A stretch of 64,000 nucleotides of DNA, from positions 1-64,000 of the forward strand of contig JBOZRQ010000053.1 in NCBI GenBank assembly GCA_050789255.1. The letters are read 5' to 3'. This document shows, in pieces, positions 57,468-64,000 of this stretch. Source of the DNA: JBOZRQ01 sp050789255 (GTDB lineage Bacteria > Bacillota > Sulfobacillia > Symbiobacteriales > Symbiobacteriaceae). The translations under genes and the position numbers were made by a program. The stretch's first letter is position 1. Each line of letters starts with the position of its first letter. Below the pieces are notes generated by a model. That model was not told the DNA's origin and made no database searches. It saw nothing but the letters and a program-made list of their open reading frames with translations.

Positions 57468-58454
57468 CTACGAGCGGGGAATCGGCTTCCCAAGGCTCCC
57501 CTGCGCCAACTCATACGCCTTGATGATGCGCTGCACCAGTTCGTGTCGGACCACGTCTTTCTCGGTAAGATAGCAGAAGGCTATGCCCTCCACTCCACGG
57601 AGGATGCGCTGGACTTCCACGAGACCGCTCTTGCTGCTCTCCGGCAGGTCTACCTGGGTGACGTCGCCGGTGACGATGGCCTTGGAGCCAAAACCCATAC
57701 GGGTCAGGAACATCTTCATTTGCTCGGGGGTCGTGTTCTGGGCCTCGTCCAGAATGATGAAGGAGTCGTCCAGGGTGCGCCCACGCATGAAGGCGAGCGG
57801 TGCCACCTCGATTTGCCCCTTCTCCATATACTTCTCAAACGCGTCAACGCCCATGATATCCCACATGGCATCATAGAGCGGGCGCAGGTAGGGGTCGACC
57901 TTCTGCTGCATGTCGCCGGGCAGGAAGCCCAGCTTCTCGCCCGCCTCCACAGCGGGTCGGGTGAGGATGATACGGTTGACCTCCTTCGCCTTGAAGGCGG
58001 CAATGGCCATGGCCATGGCGAGGTAGGTTTTGCCGGTGCCCGCAGGCCCGATGCCGAAGGTGATGCCGTTGCGCCGGATGGCGTCGACATACTCCTTCTG
58101 ACCCAAGGTCTTGGTGCGGATCTGCTTGCCACGGTGGGTCTGGATGATCTGATCAGAAAAGACGTCCTCCAGGGGCTTCTCCTGCCCCTCGGTGGCAAGC
58201 CGTACGGCATACCGCACGTCGCGCTCGCCAATGTGCGCTCCCCGGGCCTGGGTGGCAATCAGCCGCTCAAAGAGGCGGTAGACCTTCTCCACCTCGGGTT
58301 CGGCGCCCTGGACGATCAGCTCGTTGCCGCGGGGGACGATTTTGACGGGAAAGTTCTCTTCAACCACCTGCAGATGGACATCGTTCAGTCCGAAAAGTTC
58401 CCGTGCCTGGTCGTTGTCAGGCACCATAATGCGGCGTTCGTGGGTCCCGTCCAA
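57468..58454 (-). CDS. phoH: PhoH-family ATPase (YbeZ type)
   Basis: 328 residues. N-terminal KH-like region (about 20-85), then the PhoH core with Walker A GPAGTGKT, LTRPAVEAGEKLGFLPGD, Walker B FIILDEAQNTTPEQMK and sensor TGDVTQVDLP. Partners YbeY in rRNA maturation. Start TTG 58454 has AAGGGGG twelve bases upstream, a rather long gap; a downstream in-frame ATG (MVPDNDQ) is an alternative. Confidence 0.93.
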   Translation of the reverse strand: MDGTHERRIMVPDNDQARELFGLNDVHLQVVEENFPVKIVPRGNELIVQGAEPEVEKVYRLFERLIATQARGAHIGERDVRYAVRLATEGQEKPLEDVFSDQIIQTHRGKQIRTKTLGQKEYVDAIRRNGITFGIGPAGTGKTYLAMAMAIAAFKAKEVNRIILTRPAVEAGEKLGFLPGDMQQKVDPYLRPLYDAMWDIMGVDAFEKYMEKGQIEVAPLAFMRGRTLDDSFIILDEAQNTTPEQMKMFLTRMGFGSKAIVTGDVTQVDLPESSKSGLVEVQRILRGVEGIAFCYLTEKDVVRHELVQRIIKAYELAQGSLGKPIPRS

Positions 58455-58471
58455 TCTGATGTAGTACCCCC

Positions 58472-59749
58472 TTAGGGATTTTGCGGCGGCGGTGGTGGCT
58501 CTGGTTGAATGGGCTGGCCCAGCTTGGGCTCGGAGATCTCCTCGAGGGTTTCGACCCGGAGCGACAGCCCTGCCCGGTCCCCCGACCGCTCCACAACGTC
58601 GATGCGCAGTGGGGTGAGGAGCCGGTCTGAAGGGCCCAGAAGCCAGCGGAGGCGGGCCTCCATCTGCTCACGGGCGGCCGTGACGGCTTGCTCCACCGTG
58701 ACCGGTTCCCGCTTGATCTGGACCTCCTCGATCTTCACTTGGGTGAGTTCGACGGGGGACCGCCAATTCCTCCACACCCACGGGGGATAGACCACCCGCT
58801 GCTCCGTGGAGTCCTTGAACTCCACCTGCTTTGCTCCAACGGTTAGTATGGGCTTTTGCTTCCAACTCAAAACCCAGCGTGTCACGCTGCGGCCTGTCGG
58901 CACCGGCACGTCCTGGTAGAGTTGGACCTCCCGGTACTCCTGGTAAGTGACCCGGGCCTTCACCTCAGCCAAGGCGGGCGCCATGCGGGCGATCTCGGTC
59001 CGGGGCGGCATGGGCGTGCCGGGGTATACCTGCGGGCGCCCGCCCGGGTAGTACTTGAAGGCGCACTCCACCAGCAGGTCGCCGGGCTTGACCACGTCGC
59101 CCTGCTTGACCACCGCCTCGCCCTGGAAGGGGATGACCGACTCCACGACCCCCGCCTTGCGGGCGACCAGGTTGATGCACTCCGTGGACCGGGCGCCGGA
59201 CTTCTCCGCTGCCTTTTCGACGATCTCAATCACCACCCGGGTGCCCTGCACCCGCACGATGGCCCAGGAGACCTCGCTGATCCGCTTCAGGAGATGAGCC
59301 TCAACCTTATGTACGTCGACCTTGCTCTTCCACGCACCCGGCATGAGCCCAACCTCGGAAGCCACCGAGGCCACCGCCCGGGGGTCCAGGTTCTTCGGCC
59401 CGCTGATGCGCACCTCCACCCGCCAGATATGCCCGCTGAACCAGAGCACGAAGGCCAGGCAGGCGAAGACCCCGGCAATCAGAATCGGGCGCCGCTTGAG
59501 CCGCACCAGCAGGAAGGGGAAGCCCTGACGCCGCAGAATCCGCACCCGGCTGCGGGTGGCGCGGGCCACCGGACGGAGCGCGAAGAAGTCCCGGATGGTC
59601 AGCGTCACCCGCATCCGGTCGGGCGTCCGGTCGATCGCCCACAGGGCGATGCCCTGCTGAAGGGCGCCGTTCAGAAACTCAGCCAAAAGCGGGCCCCGCA
59701 CCTCGATGCGCAGGTAGCCCAGCAGGTAGGCGACGAGGCGCCTCAGCAT
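58472..59749 (-). CDS. yqfD: sporulation protein YqfD
   Basis: 425 residues. N-terminal region LLGYLRIEVRGPLLAEFLNGAL, one transmembrane helix (about 88-106, RPILIAGVFACLAFVLWFSG), then an extracytoplasmic domain containing two POTRA-like segments (VRISGPKNLDPRAVASVASEVGL). Produced in the mother cell; mutants of B. subtilis are blocked in engulfment and forespore shape. C-terminus ends in a proline run (PEPPPPPQ). AGGAGG lies nine bases before ATG. Confidence 0.93.
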   Translation of the reverse strand: MLRRLVAYLLGYLRIEVRGPLLAEFLNGALQQGIALWAIDRTPDRMRVTLTIRDFFALRPVARATRSRVRILRRQGFPFLLVRLKRRPILIAGVFACLAFVLWFSGHIWRVEVRISGPKNLDPRAVASVASEVGLMPGAWKSKVDVHKVEAHLLKRISEVSWAIVRVQGTRVVIEIVEKAAEKSGARSTECINLVARKAGVVESVIPFQGEAVVKQGDVVKPGDLLVECAFKYYPGGRPQVYPGTPMPPRTEIARMAPALAEVKARVTYQEYREVQLYQDVPVPTGRSVTRWVLSWKQKPILTVGAKQVEFKDSTEQRVVYPPWVWRNWRSPVELTQVKIEEVQIKREPVTVEQAVTAAREQMEARLRWLLGPSDRLLTPLRIDVVERSGDRAGLSLRVETLEEISEPKLGQPIQPEPPPPPQNP

Positions 59750-59767
59750 CCTCCCCGACCTCCTCTG

Positions 59768-60043
59768 TTAGCTCAGGTACTCCAGGCTGCGCACCTTGCC
59801 CAGCACAACCACGCCGTCCGGCGAAATCGAGCCGATCTGCAGGTTCTCCCCGGTAATGGCGACGTTGCCGTTGGGCACCCCGAGCACCACCCGGCTTGGG
59901 GTGTACTCCACGATGTTCCGATGGTTCTCGATGAGGACCTCCATGTCGCCCACCAGGGAAATGCGGGCCACATCGAGCATCACGTCGCCGGGAAGCTCGA
60001 ATATCGAGGCCACCTTCTGCTTCAGGTCACGCTTGCCTGCCAC
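59768..60043 (-). CDS. yqfC: sporulation protein YqfC
   Basis: 91 residues from GTG 60043 (GGGGGG seven bases upstream; the longer frame to 60079 has no support). Matches YabP/YqfC: ELPGDVMLDVARISLVGDMEVLIENHRNIVEYTPSRV, ending in LQIGSISPDGVVVLGKV. A sigma-E-controlled spore protein in B. subtilis, always beside yqfD. It is the first gene of the cluster. Confidence 0.93.
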   Translation of the reverse strand: MAGKRDLKQKVASIFELPGDVMLDVARISLVGDMEVLIENHRNIVEYTPSRVVLGVPNGNVAITGENLQIGSISPDGVVVLGKVRSLEYLS

Positions 60044-60129
60044 CGTCGATCCCCCCGGTACATGCTCTCTCCCAAGCAAGGTATGCAGGCTTGGTCCACC
60101 GAAGAAGTAACCGGGAGGTGATTGCTGCG

Positions 60130-61608
60130 GTGCGCCGCGTTCTCTCGTGCTTGCTTCTTTTGATGGTGATCTCCGGCTGTACCATCGGCCGTAAGTTCGA
60201 CGATATGGTCACCGTGGCAGTGGGACCCGGCATCGCGTACGACGGCAACAGCCTCGTCCGTGCGATTGATTCAACCGACCCCATCGGGATGCTCGACCGT
60301 GGCGAGGCGGCCCTCGCCCTCGTGCAGGGAGCGGTTCCCGCGAAGTACGGGGCGACGCTCTATAGCACCTCCGAAACCGTGATTATGCAGGGGTACCTCG
60401 ACCCGCCGATCACCCTCACGCTGGAGCAAGCAAAGGCCGGCACTTGGCCCTCGGTCGGGTCTATGCCCGGCCCGACGCCGGGCGCCGTCGTCCTTGGCCG
60501 CCTGGCGGACCTGAAGCCCGGCTGGCGGGCCGTGCCGGTGGGCGGCGTAACCCCCACCCCCGAGACAGTCCTATCCGGCGAGTACCCGCTTCAGGAACGG
60601 GTCTCCTTGGTCTATCAGCCAGCGAACAAGTCAATCGCCGAAAGGCTGGTGCGTCCATCCGCCGACATGCCGGCGCCCTGGGCCCGCCTCACCGTGGCCG
60701 GCGACTTCATGCTCGCCCGGGGCGTGGACCGGGCCATGCGGGAGAACGGTACGCTCTACCCGGTCGAGAAGGTGAAGGATCACCTCGCCTCGGCGGACCT
60801 GGCCTTCGCCAACCTGGAGTCCCCCATCGGGGTGAAGGGCGCCCCGCTCCCCGGCAAGTCCATCTGGTTCCGGGCAAGGCCCGACGCGATCGACCTGCTC
60901 AAGGCCGCCGGCCTGGACATGGTCACCATCGCCAACAATCACATCATGGACTACGACACGGAGAACTTCCTCGAAACCCTGGATCTCCTGGACCAGGCCA
61001 GCATCCCCTACGTGGGCGGCGGGCGCGACCTGGCGGGCGCACGCCACCCCCGGGTCCTGCAAGCCAAGGCGGTGAAGATCGCCTTCCTGGGCTACAGCCA
61101 GTTCGCCGACCTCTTCTTCGACTGGAGCTACCCCAAGAGCTTCGCTGCACAGGAGGGCGCCCCCGGCGTAGCTGGGATCAAGGACGAGTGGCTCGCCGAG
61201 GACATCAACAAAGCCCGCACCATGGCGGACGTTGTCGCAGTCACCTTCCACTGGGGTGACGAGTTCCAGAACTACCCCAACGCCGAACAGAAGCGGCTGG
61301 CACACCTGAGTGTGGATCTCGGCGCCGACCTGGTGCTCGGCTACCACCCGCACGCCATTCAGGGCTTGGAGCTCTACAAAGGCAAGTTCATCGCCTACAG
61401 CACCGGGAACTTCATCATGGACCGGCAGGATACCGACCTGGCCCGAGAGTCGATGCTGCTCGACTTCCAGGTGGGTCCGGGCGGGGTCCGACAGGTGGAG
61501 GTCCACCCCGTCTGGATCCGGGCCGAGCAGCCCTACATCATGACCGGCGCCGAGGGGGAGCAACTGCTCCAGAAGATGCGCACCATCTCGGGGTGGAAGC
61601 ATCCCTGA
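60130..61608 (+). CDS. CapA-family lipoprotein (poly-gamma-glutamate synthesis type)
   Basis: About 492 residues from GTG 60130. Lipobox MVISGC near the N-terminus, a 190-residue unassigned domain, then the CapA/PGA_cap metallophosphoesterase-like domain (about 195-470) with VAGDFMLARGVDRAM, ANLESPIG, TIANNHIMDY, TFHWGDEFQNYP and GYHPHAIQGLE. CapA proteins take part in attachment or release of poly-gamma-glutamate; many bacterial paralogues have other, unproven roles. No capBC genes are nearby. Divergent from yqfC. Confidence 0.88.
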   Translation: MRRVLSCLLLLMVISGCTIGRKFDDMVTVAVGPGIAYDGNSLVRAIDSTDPIGMLDRGEAALALVQGAVPAKYGATLYSTSETVIMQGYLDPPITLTLEQAKAGTWPSVGSMPGPTPGAVVLGRLADLKPGWRAVPVGGVTPTPETVLSGEYPLQERVSLVYQPANKSIAERLVRPSADMPAPWARLTVAGDFMLARGVDRAMRENGTLYPVEKVKDHLASADLAFANLESPIGVKGAPLPGKSIWFRARPDAIDLLKAAGLDMVTIANNHIMDYDTENFLETLDLLDQASIPYVGGGRDLAGARHPRVLQAKAVKIAFLGYSQFADLFFDWSYPKSFAAQEGAPGVAGIKDEWLAEDINKARTMADVVAVTFHWGDEFQNYPNAEQKRLAHLSVDLGADLVLGYHPHAIQGLELYKGKFIAYSTGNFIMDRQDTDLARESMLLDFQVGPGGVRQVEVHPVWIRAEQPYIMTGAEGEQLLQKMRTISGWKHP

Positions 61609-61622
61609 CACCGTCCGGTTCT

Positions 61623-61664
61623 CCCCCCTTGTCGCATTATGAAGCGGCAGGGGGGTGTTTTTTT
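61623..61664 (+). terminator. terminator of the CapA gene, overlapping the next gene's start
   Basis: CCCCCC-T-(T bulge)-GTCGC pairs with GCGGC-A-GGGGGG around loop ATTATGAA, followed by TGTTTTTTT. It has the full features of an intrinsic terminator. The GGGGGG arm is also the ribosome site and the T-tract runs into the TTG start of the following gene. Confidence 0.82.
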
Positions 61665-62838
61665 GCGTACGCTCATCTCGGTACTACTTGCCGTCGCGCT
61701 GCTCGGTGGCTGTGCCCCCGCCGTAGGCGGGACCACCGCTGACCACCGGGTCATTGTGCTGGACCGGGGCGCCACATTCAGACTCCTACGGGTTGAGAAT
61801 GGCAAGGTTGAGACTCTGGCCGACCTCGGCCCCTGCGAGGGCTGCGGCGCCCCGGTGGCGGCGCCGGACGGGCGGACCTTGTACATCGTCAAGGCCGTGA
61901 AGACAGGGCAGGACCCGATGCTCGACTCGAAGGTGGTCACCGTGGTCGCGAGCACCGGTGCGGTCAGCGAGGGTCCGGCCTTTGCACACGGCCCGCTGCC
62001 GTGGTCGTGGGCGACTACTTCCGCCTCGCCGGACGGGCACTACCTCTACCTGGATATTCCGCACAACCCCGCCAGCGCACAGTACAACCCGCTGCATGCA
62101 CAGCGGGGCTTTGTCGCCTATGACCTACGGACCCAGAAGCTGCTTGACCACCCCTTCGTCTCCTTGTCCCTGGACGAAGGGGGAGGCTGGGAGATGCACC
62201 TGGCCAAGGACGGGAAACTCGGCTTCTTGTGCTGCTGGGTGCAGGGGTCCGACCATCCTCATCCAGGCATCATCACCGTCGACCTGAGCAGCGGCAAGGT
62301 GGTCGCCCGGACCATGATCAACTCGCCCAGCCACCTGGTCCACCCGACCCGCCTGACCCCGGCCGGGGACGGGCGCCACTTCTACGCCCTGCGGGCCGGG
62401 TCGAACGCCTGGTGGGAGATCGACGCTCAGGCGGGGAAGATCACCCGCCAAGGTCCGGAGCCCCCCACCGAGGCGCCAGCCCCCACCAACGCCCCTGGCT
62501 GGTATGACATCGCCTTAGGAGAGTTGGTAACCGCCAAGGACCTCCTGTTTTCAAGCCTGTACCTGGCTGAGACGGACAAAATGAACCCCACCACGCCGAA
62601 ACACAAGGCGGGCGGCGGCATTCGGTTGTTAAACACCAAGGACTTCAGCCAGACCGCCCACCTCCTGCCGGACCGCACCTTCGAGGCCCTGGCCCTCAGC
62701 CCGGACGGGTCCACCCTCTACGCCCTGGACCGGGAGTCGGCGGAACTGTTGGCCTTCGACACGAAGACCTTCACGCAGGTGTCGTCGACCAAGACCGTTG
62801 GCGAGCGACCCGACCGGGTCCTGACCCTGAGAAAGTAG
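61663..62838 (+). CDS. lipoprotein with beta-propeller-like repeats
   Basis: About 391 residues from TTG 61663, with AGGGGG seven bases upstream; ATG 61639 lies in the terminator loop and lacks a ribosome site. Lipobox ALLGGC (Cys at about 17). Repeats such as APDGRTLYIVKAV, SPDGHYLYLDIP, KDGKLGFLCCWVQG and SPDGSTLYALDRES indicate a seven-bladed propeller of the YVTN/surface-antigen type. CEGCG near residue 58 and CC near 195 are unusual cysteine pairs. Function unknown. Confidence 0.78.
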   Translation: MRTLISVLLAVALLGGCAPAVGGTTADHRVIVLDRGATFRLLRVENGKVETLADLGPCEGCGAPVAAPDGRTLYIVKAVKTGQDPMLDSKVVTVVASTGAVSEGPAFAHGPLPWSWATTSASPDGHYLYLDIPHNPASAQYNPLHAQRGFVAYDLRTQKLLDHPFVSLSLDEGGGWEMHLAKDGKLGFLCCWVQGSDHPHPGIITVDLSSGKVVARTMINSPSHLVHPTRLTPAGDGRHFYALRAGSNAWWEIDAQAGKITRQGPEPPTEAPAPTNAPGWYDIALGELVTAKDLLFSSLYLAETDKMNPTTPKHKAGGGIRLLNTKDFSQTAHLLPDRTFEALALSPDGSTLYALDRESAELLAFDTKTFTQVSSTKTVGERPDRVLTLRK

Positions 62839-62885
62839 ACCGCTCATGCGCCGGGCACACTAAGCTGAACAAGGAGGCGACGGCT

Positions 62886-63923
62886 TTGGTCAACCTCTTC
62901 AAGCGAGTGCCCGACGATCAGGGAAGCCTCACAGCCGCCTTGCTGGCGCTGCTCGAGCACTCCGACCGCGAACTGCTGAACGGCTTCCTCCGCAGGGCCG
63001 GGGCGCCCTGCCAGGTCGAGGCCGACGCAGGCGTGCAGTTTCAGTTCCCCGCCCAGGTCGGCCCGGCCACCGGCGGCATGATCTCCGCCCCCCACTGCCG
63101 CCTGGCCGTCATGGCGCAGGCGCCGGGTGAGCCGTGGAGCCCACCGCCCGTCGCACCGGACACCATCGTCATCACCCACGATGCCCGGCCCCCGCTGGGC
63201 GCCCACGCCATGACCTGGGAGGACCTCGACCGCTGGCTCGGCAGCCTGGAGGAGCGGTACGACGCCCAGCACCGCACCGGCTTCCTGCTCCGCCAGTTCC
63301 GGGAGTACCTGAAGGAGGCGGGCCTGGAGTACTTCCCCGGCTTCCACGAGGCAGACCTGGCCGCCGCTCCCCTCGCCCTGAGCGAGCTGAACGAGTTCTA
63401 CACCCTGGCTGGCACCTTCTTCGAACGGCTCGCCCCCGCCCTCTCCGCCACCTTCCCGGGCGCCGCCGAGGTGCGCCAGTCCCGGGCCGAGGACCTGCTG
63501 GCCGGCTACTGCTACCGGGACTACGGCGGCGCCCCGTTCACTCCGGCCGGCTTCCTGCGGGCCGCCTTCCACCTGCCCGAGTCCCAGTGGCAGGTCGCCC
63601 TCTGGCTCGCTCCGGGGGACGGCGCCCACGGGCGCCTGCGCACCGCCCTGCTGGAGAGCCCGCCCTTCCTGGCGGGGCTCCGGGCCCTGGAGGGCGAGCC
63701 CCTGCTGTGGCTCTGGTCCCAGAACGACGAGCGGAAACTCCCCCTGGACGACGAAGCGGCGGAGGCCATCGCCTCCGCCGAGTGGACCCAGTATCAGGTT
63801 GGGGTGCAGCTGAGCTCCCCCTTCGCCCAATTGGCGGGCGAGGGAAGCGTAAGGAAGGTCACGCAGCGGTGCGAGGCCCTGATGGGCGCCCTCGCACCGG
63901 TCCTGGCGACCACGGTGCACTAA
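62886..63923 (+). CDS. hypothetical protein
   Basis: 345 residues from TTG 62886 with AAGGAGG eight bases upstream. Soluble, acidic, Ala/Leu-rich; no signal peptide. An early segment (VEADAGVQFQFPAQ and later DTIVITHDAR) could be a restriction-like fold, because an Asp...Glu/Gln-x-x arrangement is present, but I cannot confirm it. The remainder is helical (MTWEDLDRWLGSLEERYDAQHRTGFLLRQFREYLKEAG). Its stop overlaps the stop of the convergent partial gene. Confidence 0.65.
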   Translation: MVNLFKRVPDDQGSLTAALLALLEHSDRELLNGFLRRAGAPCQVEADAGVQFQFPAQVGPATGGMISAPHCRLAVMAQAPGEPWSPPPVAPDTIVITHDARPPLGAHAMTWEDLDRWLGSLEERYDAQHRTGFLLRQFREYLKEAGLEYFPGFHEADLAAAPLALSELNEFYTLAGTFFERLAPALSATFPGAAEVRQSRAEDLLAGYCYRDYGGAPFTPAGFLRAAFHLPESQWQVALWLAPGDGAHGRLRTALLESPPFLAGLRALEGEPLLWLWSQNDERKLPLDDEAAEAIASAEWTQYQVGVQLSSPFAQLAGEGSVRKVTQRCEALMGALAPVLATTVH

Positions 63924-64000
63924 CGGCGCCGCAGCGCCTTGGGCTTGCCCAGCACCTCGGCCATCACCACGGCCCGGGCCACGGCGGACCGGTCGGTAAA
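63920..64000 (-). CDS. 3' end of a minus-strand gene (partial)
   Basis: The last 26 codons (FTDRSAVARAVVMAEVLGKPKALRRR) before TAG, continuing past the window edge. The chain ends in a basic tail. No family can be assigned from so little. Confidence 0.5.
   Translation of the reverse strand, partial: FTDRSAVARAVVMAEVLGKPKALRRR

Noticed and set aside
1..64000. CRISPR arrays, tRNA or rRNA genes
   Set aside because: No regularly spaced palindromic repeats with unique spacers, and no tRNA T-loop/acceptor pattern or rRNA blocks were seen; repeat arrays found here have the wrong geometry.

Overview
The window is a GC-rich stretch of a Gram-positive, endospore-forming chromosome. It carries the Bacillota sporulation/housekeeping block yqfC-yqfD-phoH-pgpH-ybeY-dgkA-cdd-era, a SleL/YaaH-type LysM + GH18 cortex hydrolase, an S-layer (SLH) protein and many lipoproteins. 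GTG and TTG starts behind strong AGGAGG-type ribosome sites are frequent. High GC combined with Bacillota gene content fits a Symbiobacterium-like thermophilic clostridial lineage; that is inference from gene content, not a database match. No rRNA, tRNA, CRISPR array or complete insertion sequence was seen.

Layout. 0.1-3.0 kb: an iron-siderophore type ABC importer (two permeases plus ATPase, no binding protein inside the window). 3.4-11.3 kb, minus strand: a pterin dehydratase, then a run of a very large orphan sensor kinase, tldD, pmbA and a Nudix-like/aminoglycoside-phosphotransferase fusion. 11.3-17.3 kb: an unusual low-gene-density region with duplicated hairpins, two unfamiliar proteins facing away from a 620-bp spacer full of helically phased C-rich repeats, a three-unit tandem noncoding repeat, and a surface-protein pair (SLH protein and CARDB protein). 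17.3-22.6 kb: small membrane protein, LysM-GH18 hydrolase, MFS transporter, AlkD-like protein, HAD phosphatase, with a relic of an FtsX-type permease fused to a 290-bp dispersed repeat. 22.7-28.2 kb: an OmpR/histidine-kinase pair next to a MacB/LolE-like ABC exporter, with three 11-bp-spaced direct repeats between them that look like the response-regulator site. 28.3-35.8 kb: membrane protein with zinc ribbon, nucleotidyltransferase, MATE exporter, lipoproteins, an ASCH protein with an apparent ATA start, NamA-type ene-reductase and MgtE. 35.9-43.6 kb: a single-chain two-module oligopeptide-type permease with an extracellular tail, divergent from an ArsR-like regulator, an ABC-ATPase-like protein without a P-loop, a DUF4173 membrane protein and a large lipoprotein. 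43.6-46.9 kb: proV-substrate binding-proW osmoprotectant importer behind a clear sigma-A promoter. 46.9-51.6 kb: second copy of the 290-bp repeat, VOC protein, ABC-2 exporter, SRPBCC protein, two tiny membrane proteins and a MITE-like inverted repeat. 51.6-60.1 kb: the conserved yqfC-to-era cluster with a DUF502 gene inserted and an alpha/beta hydrolase at its end. 60.1-64.0 kb: CapA-family lipoprotein, a beta-propeller-like lipoprotein whose start overlaps a terminator, an unknown protein and the end of a minus-strand gene.

How the parts connect. The best-supported functional units are the iron importer, the two-component system with its ABC exporter, the osmoprotectant importer and the yqfC-era cluster. 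The most likely places for undescribed biology are the divergent unknown gene pair around phased repeats (12.0-13.8 kb), the adjacent tandem hairpin repeat (13.9-14.4 kb), the dispersed 290-bp element, and the single-chain peptide permease with its odd neighbours.
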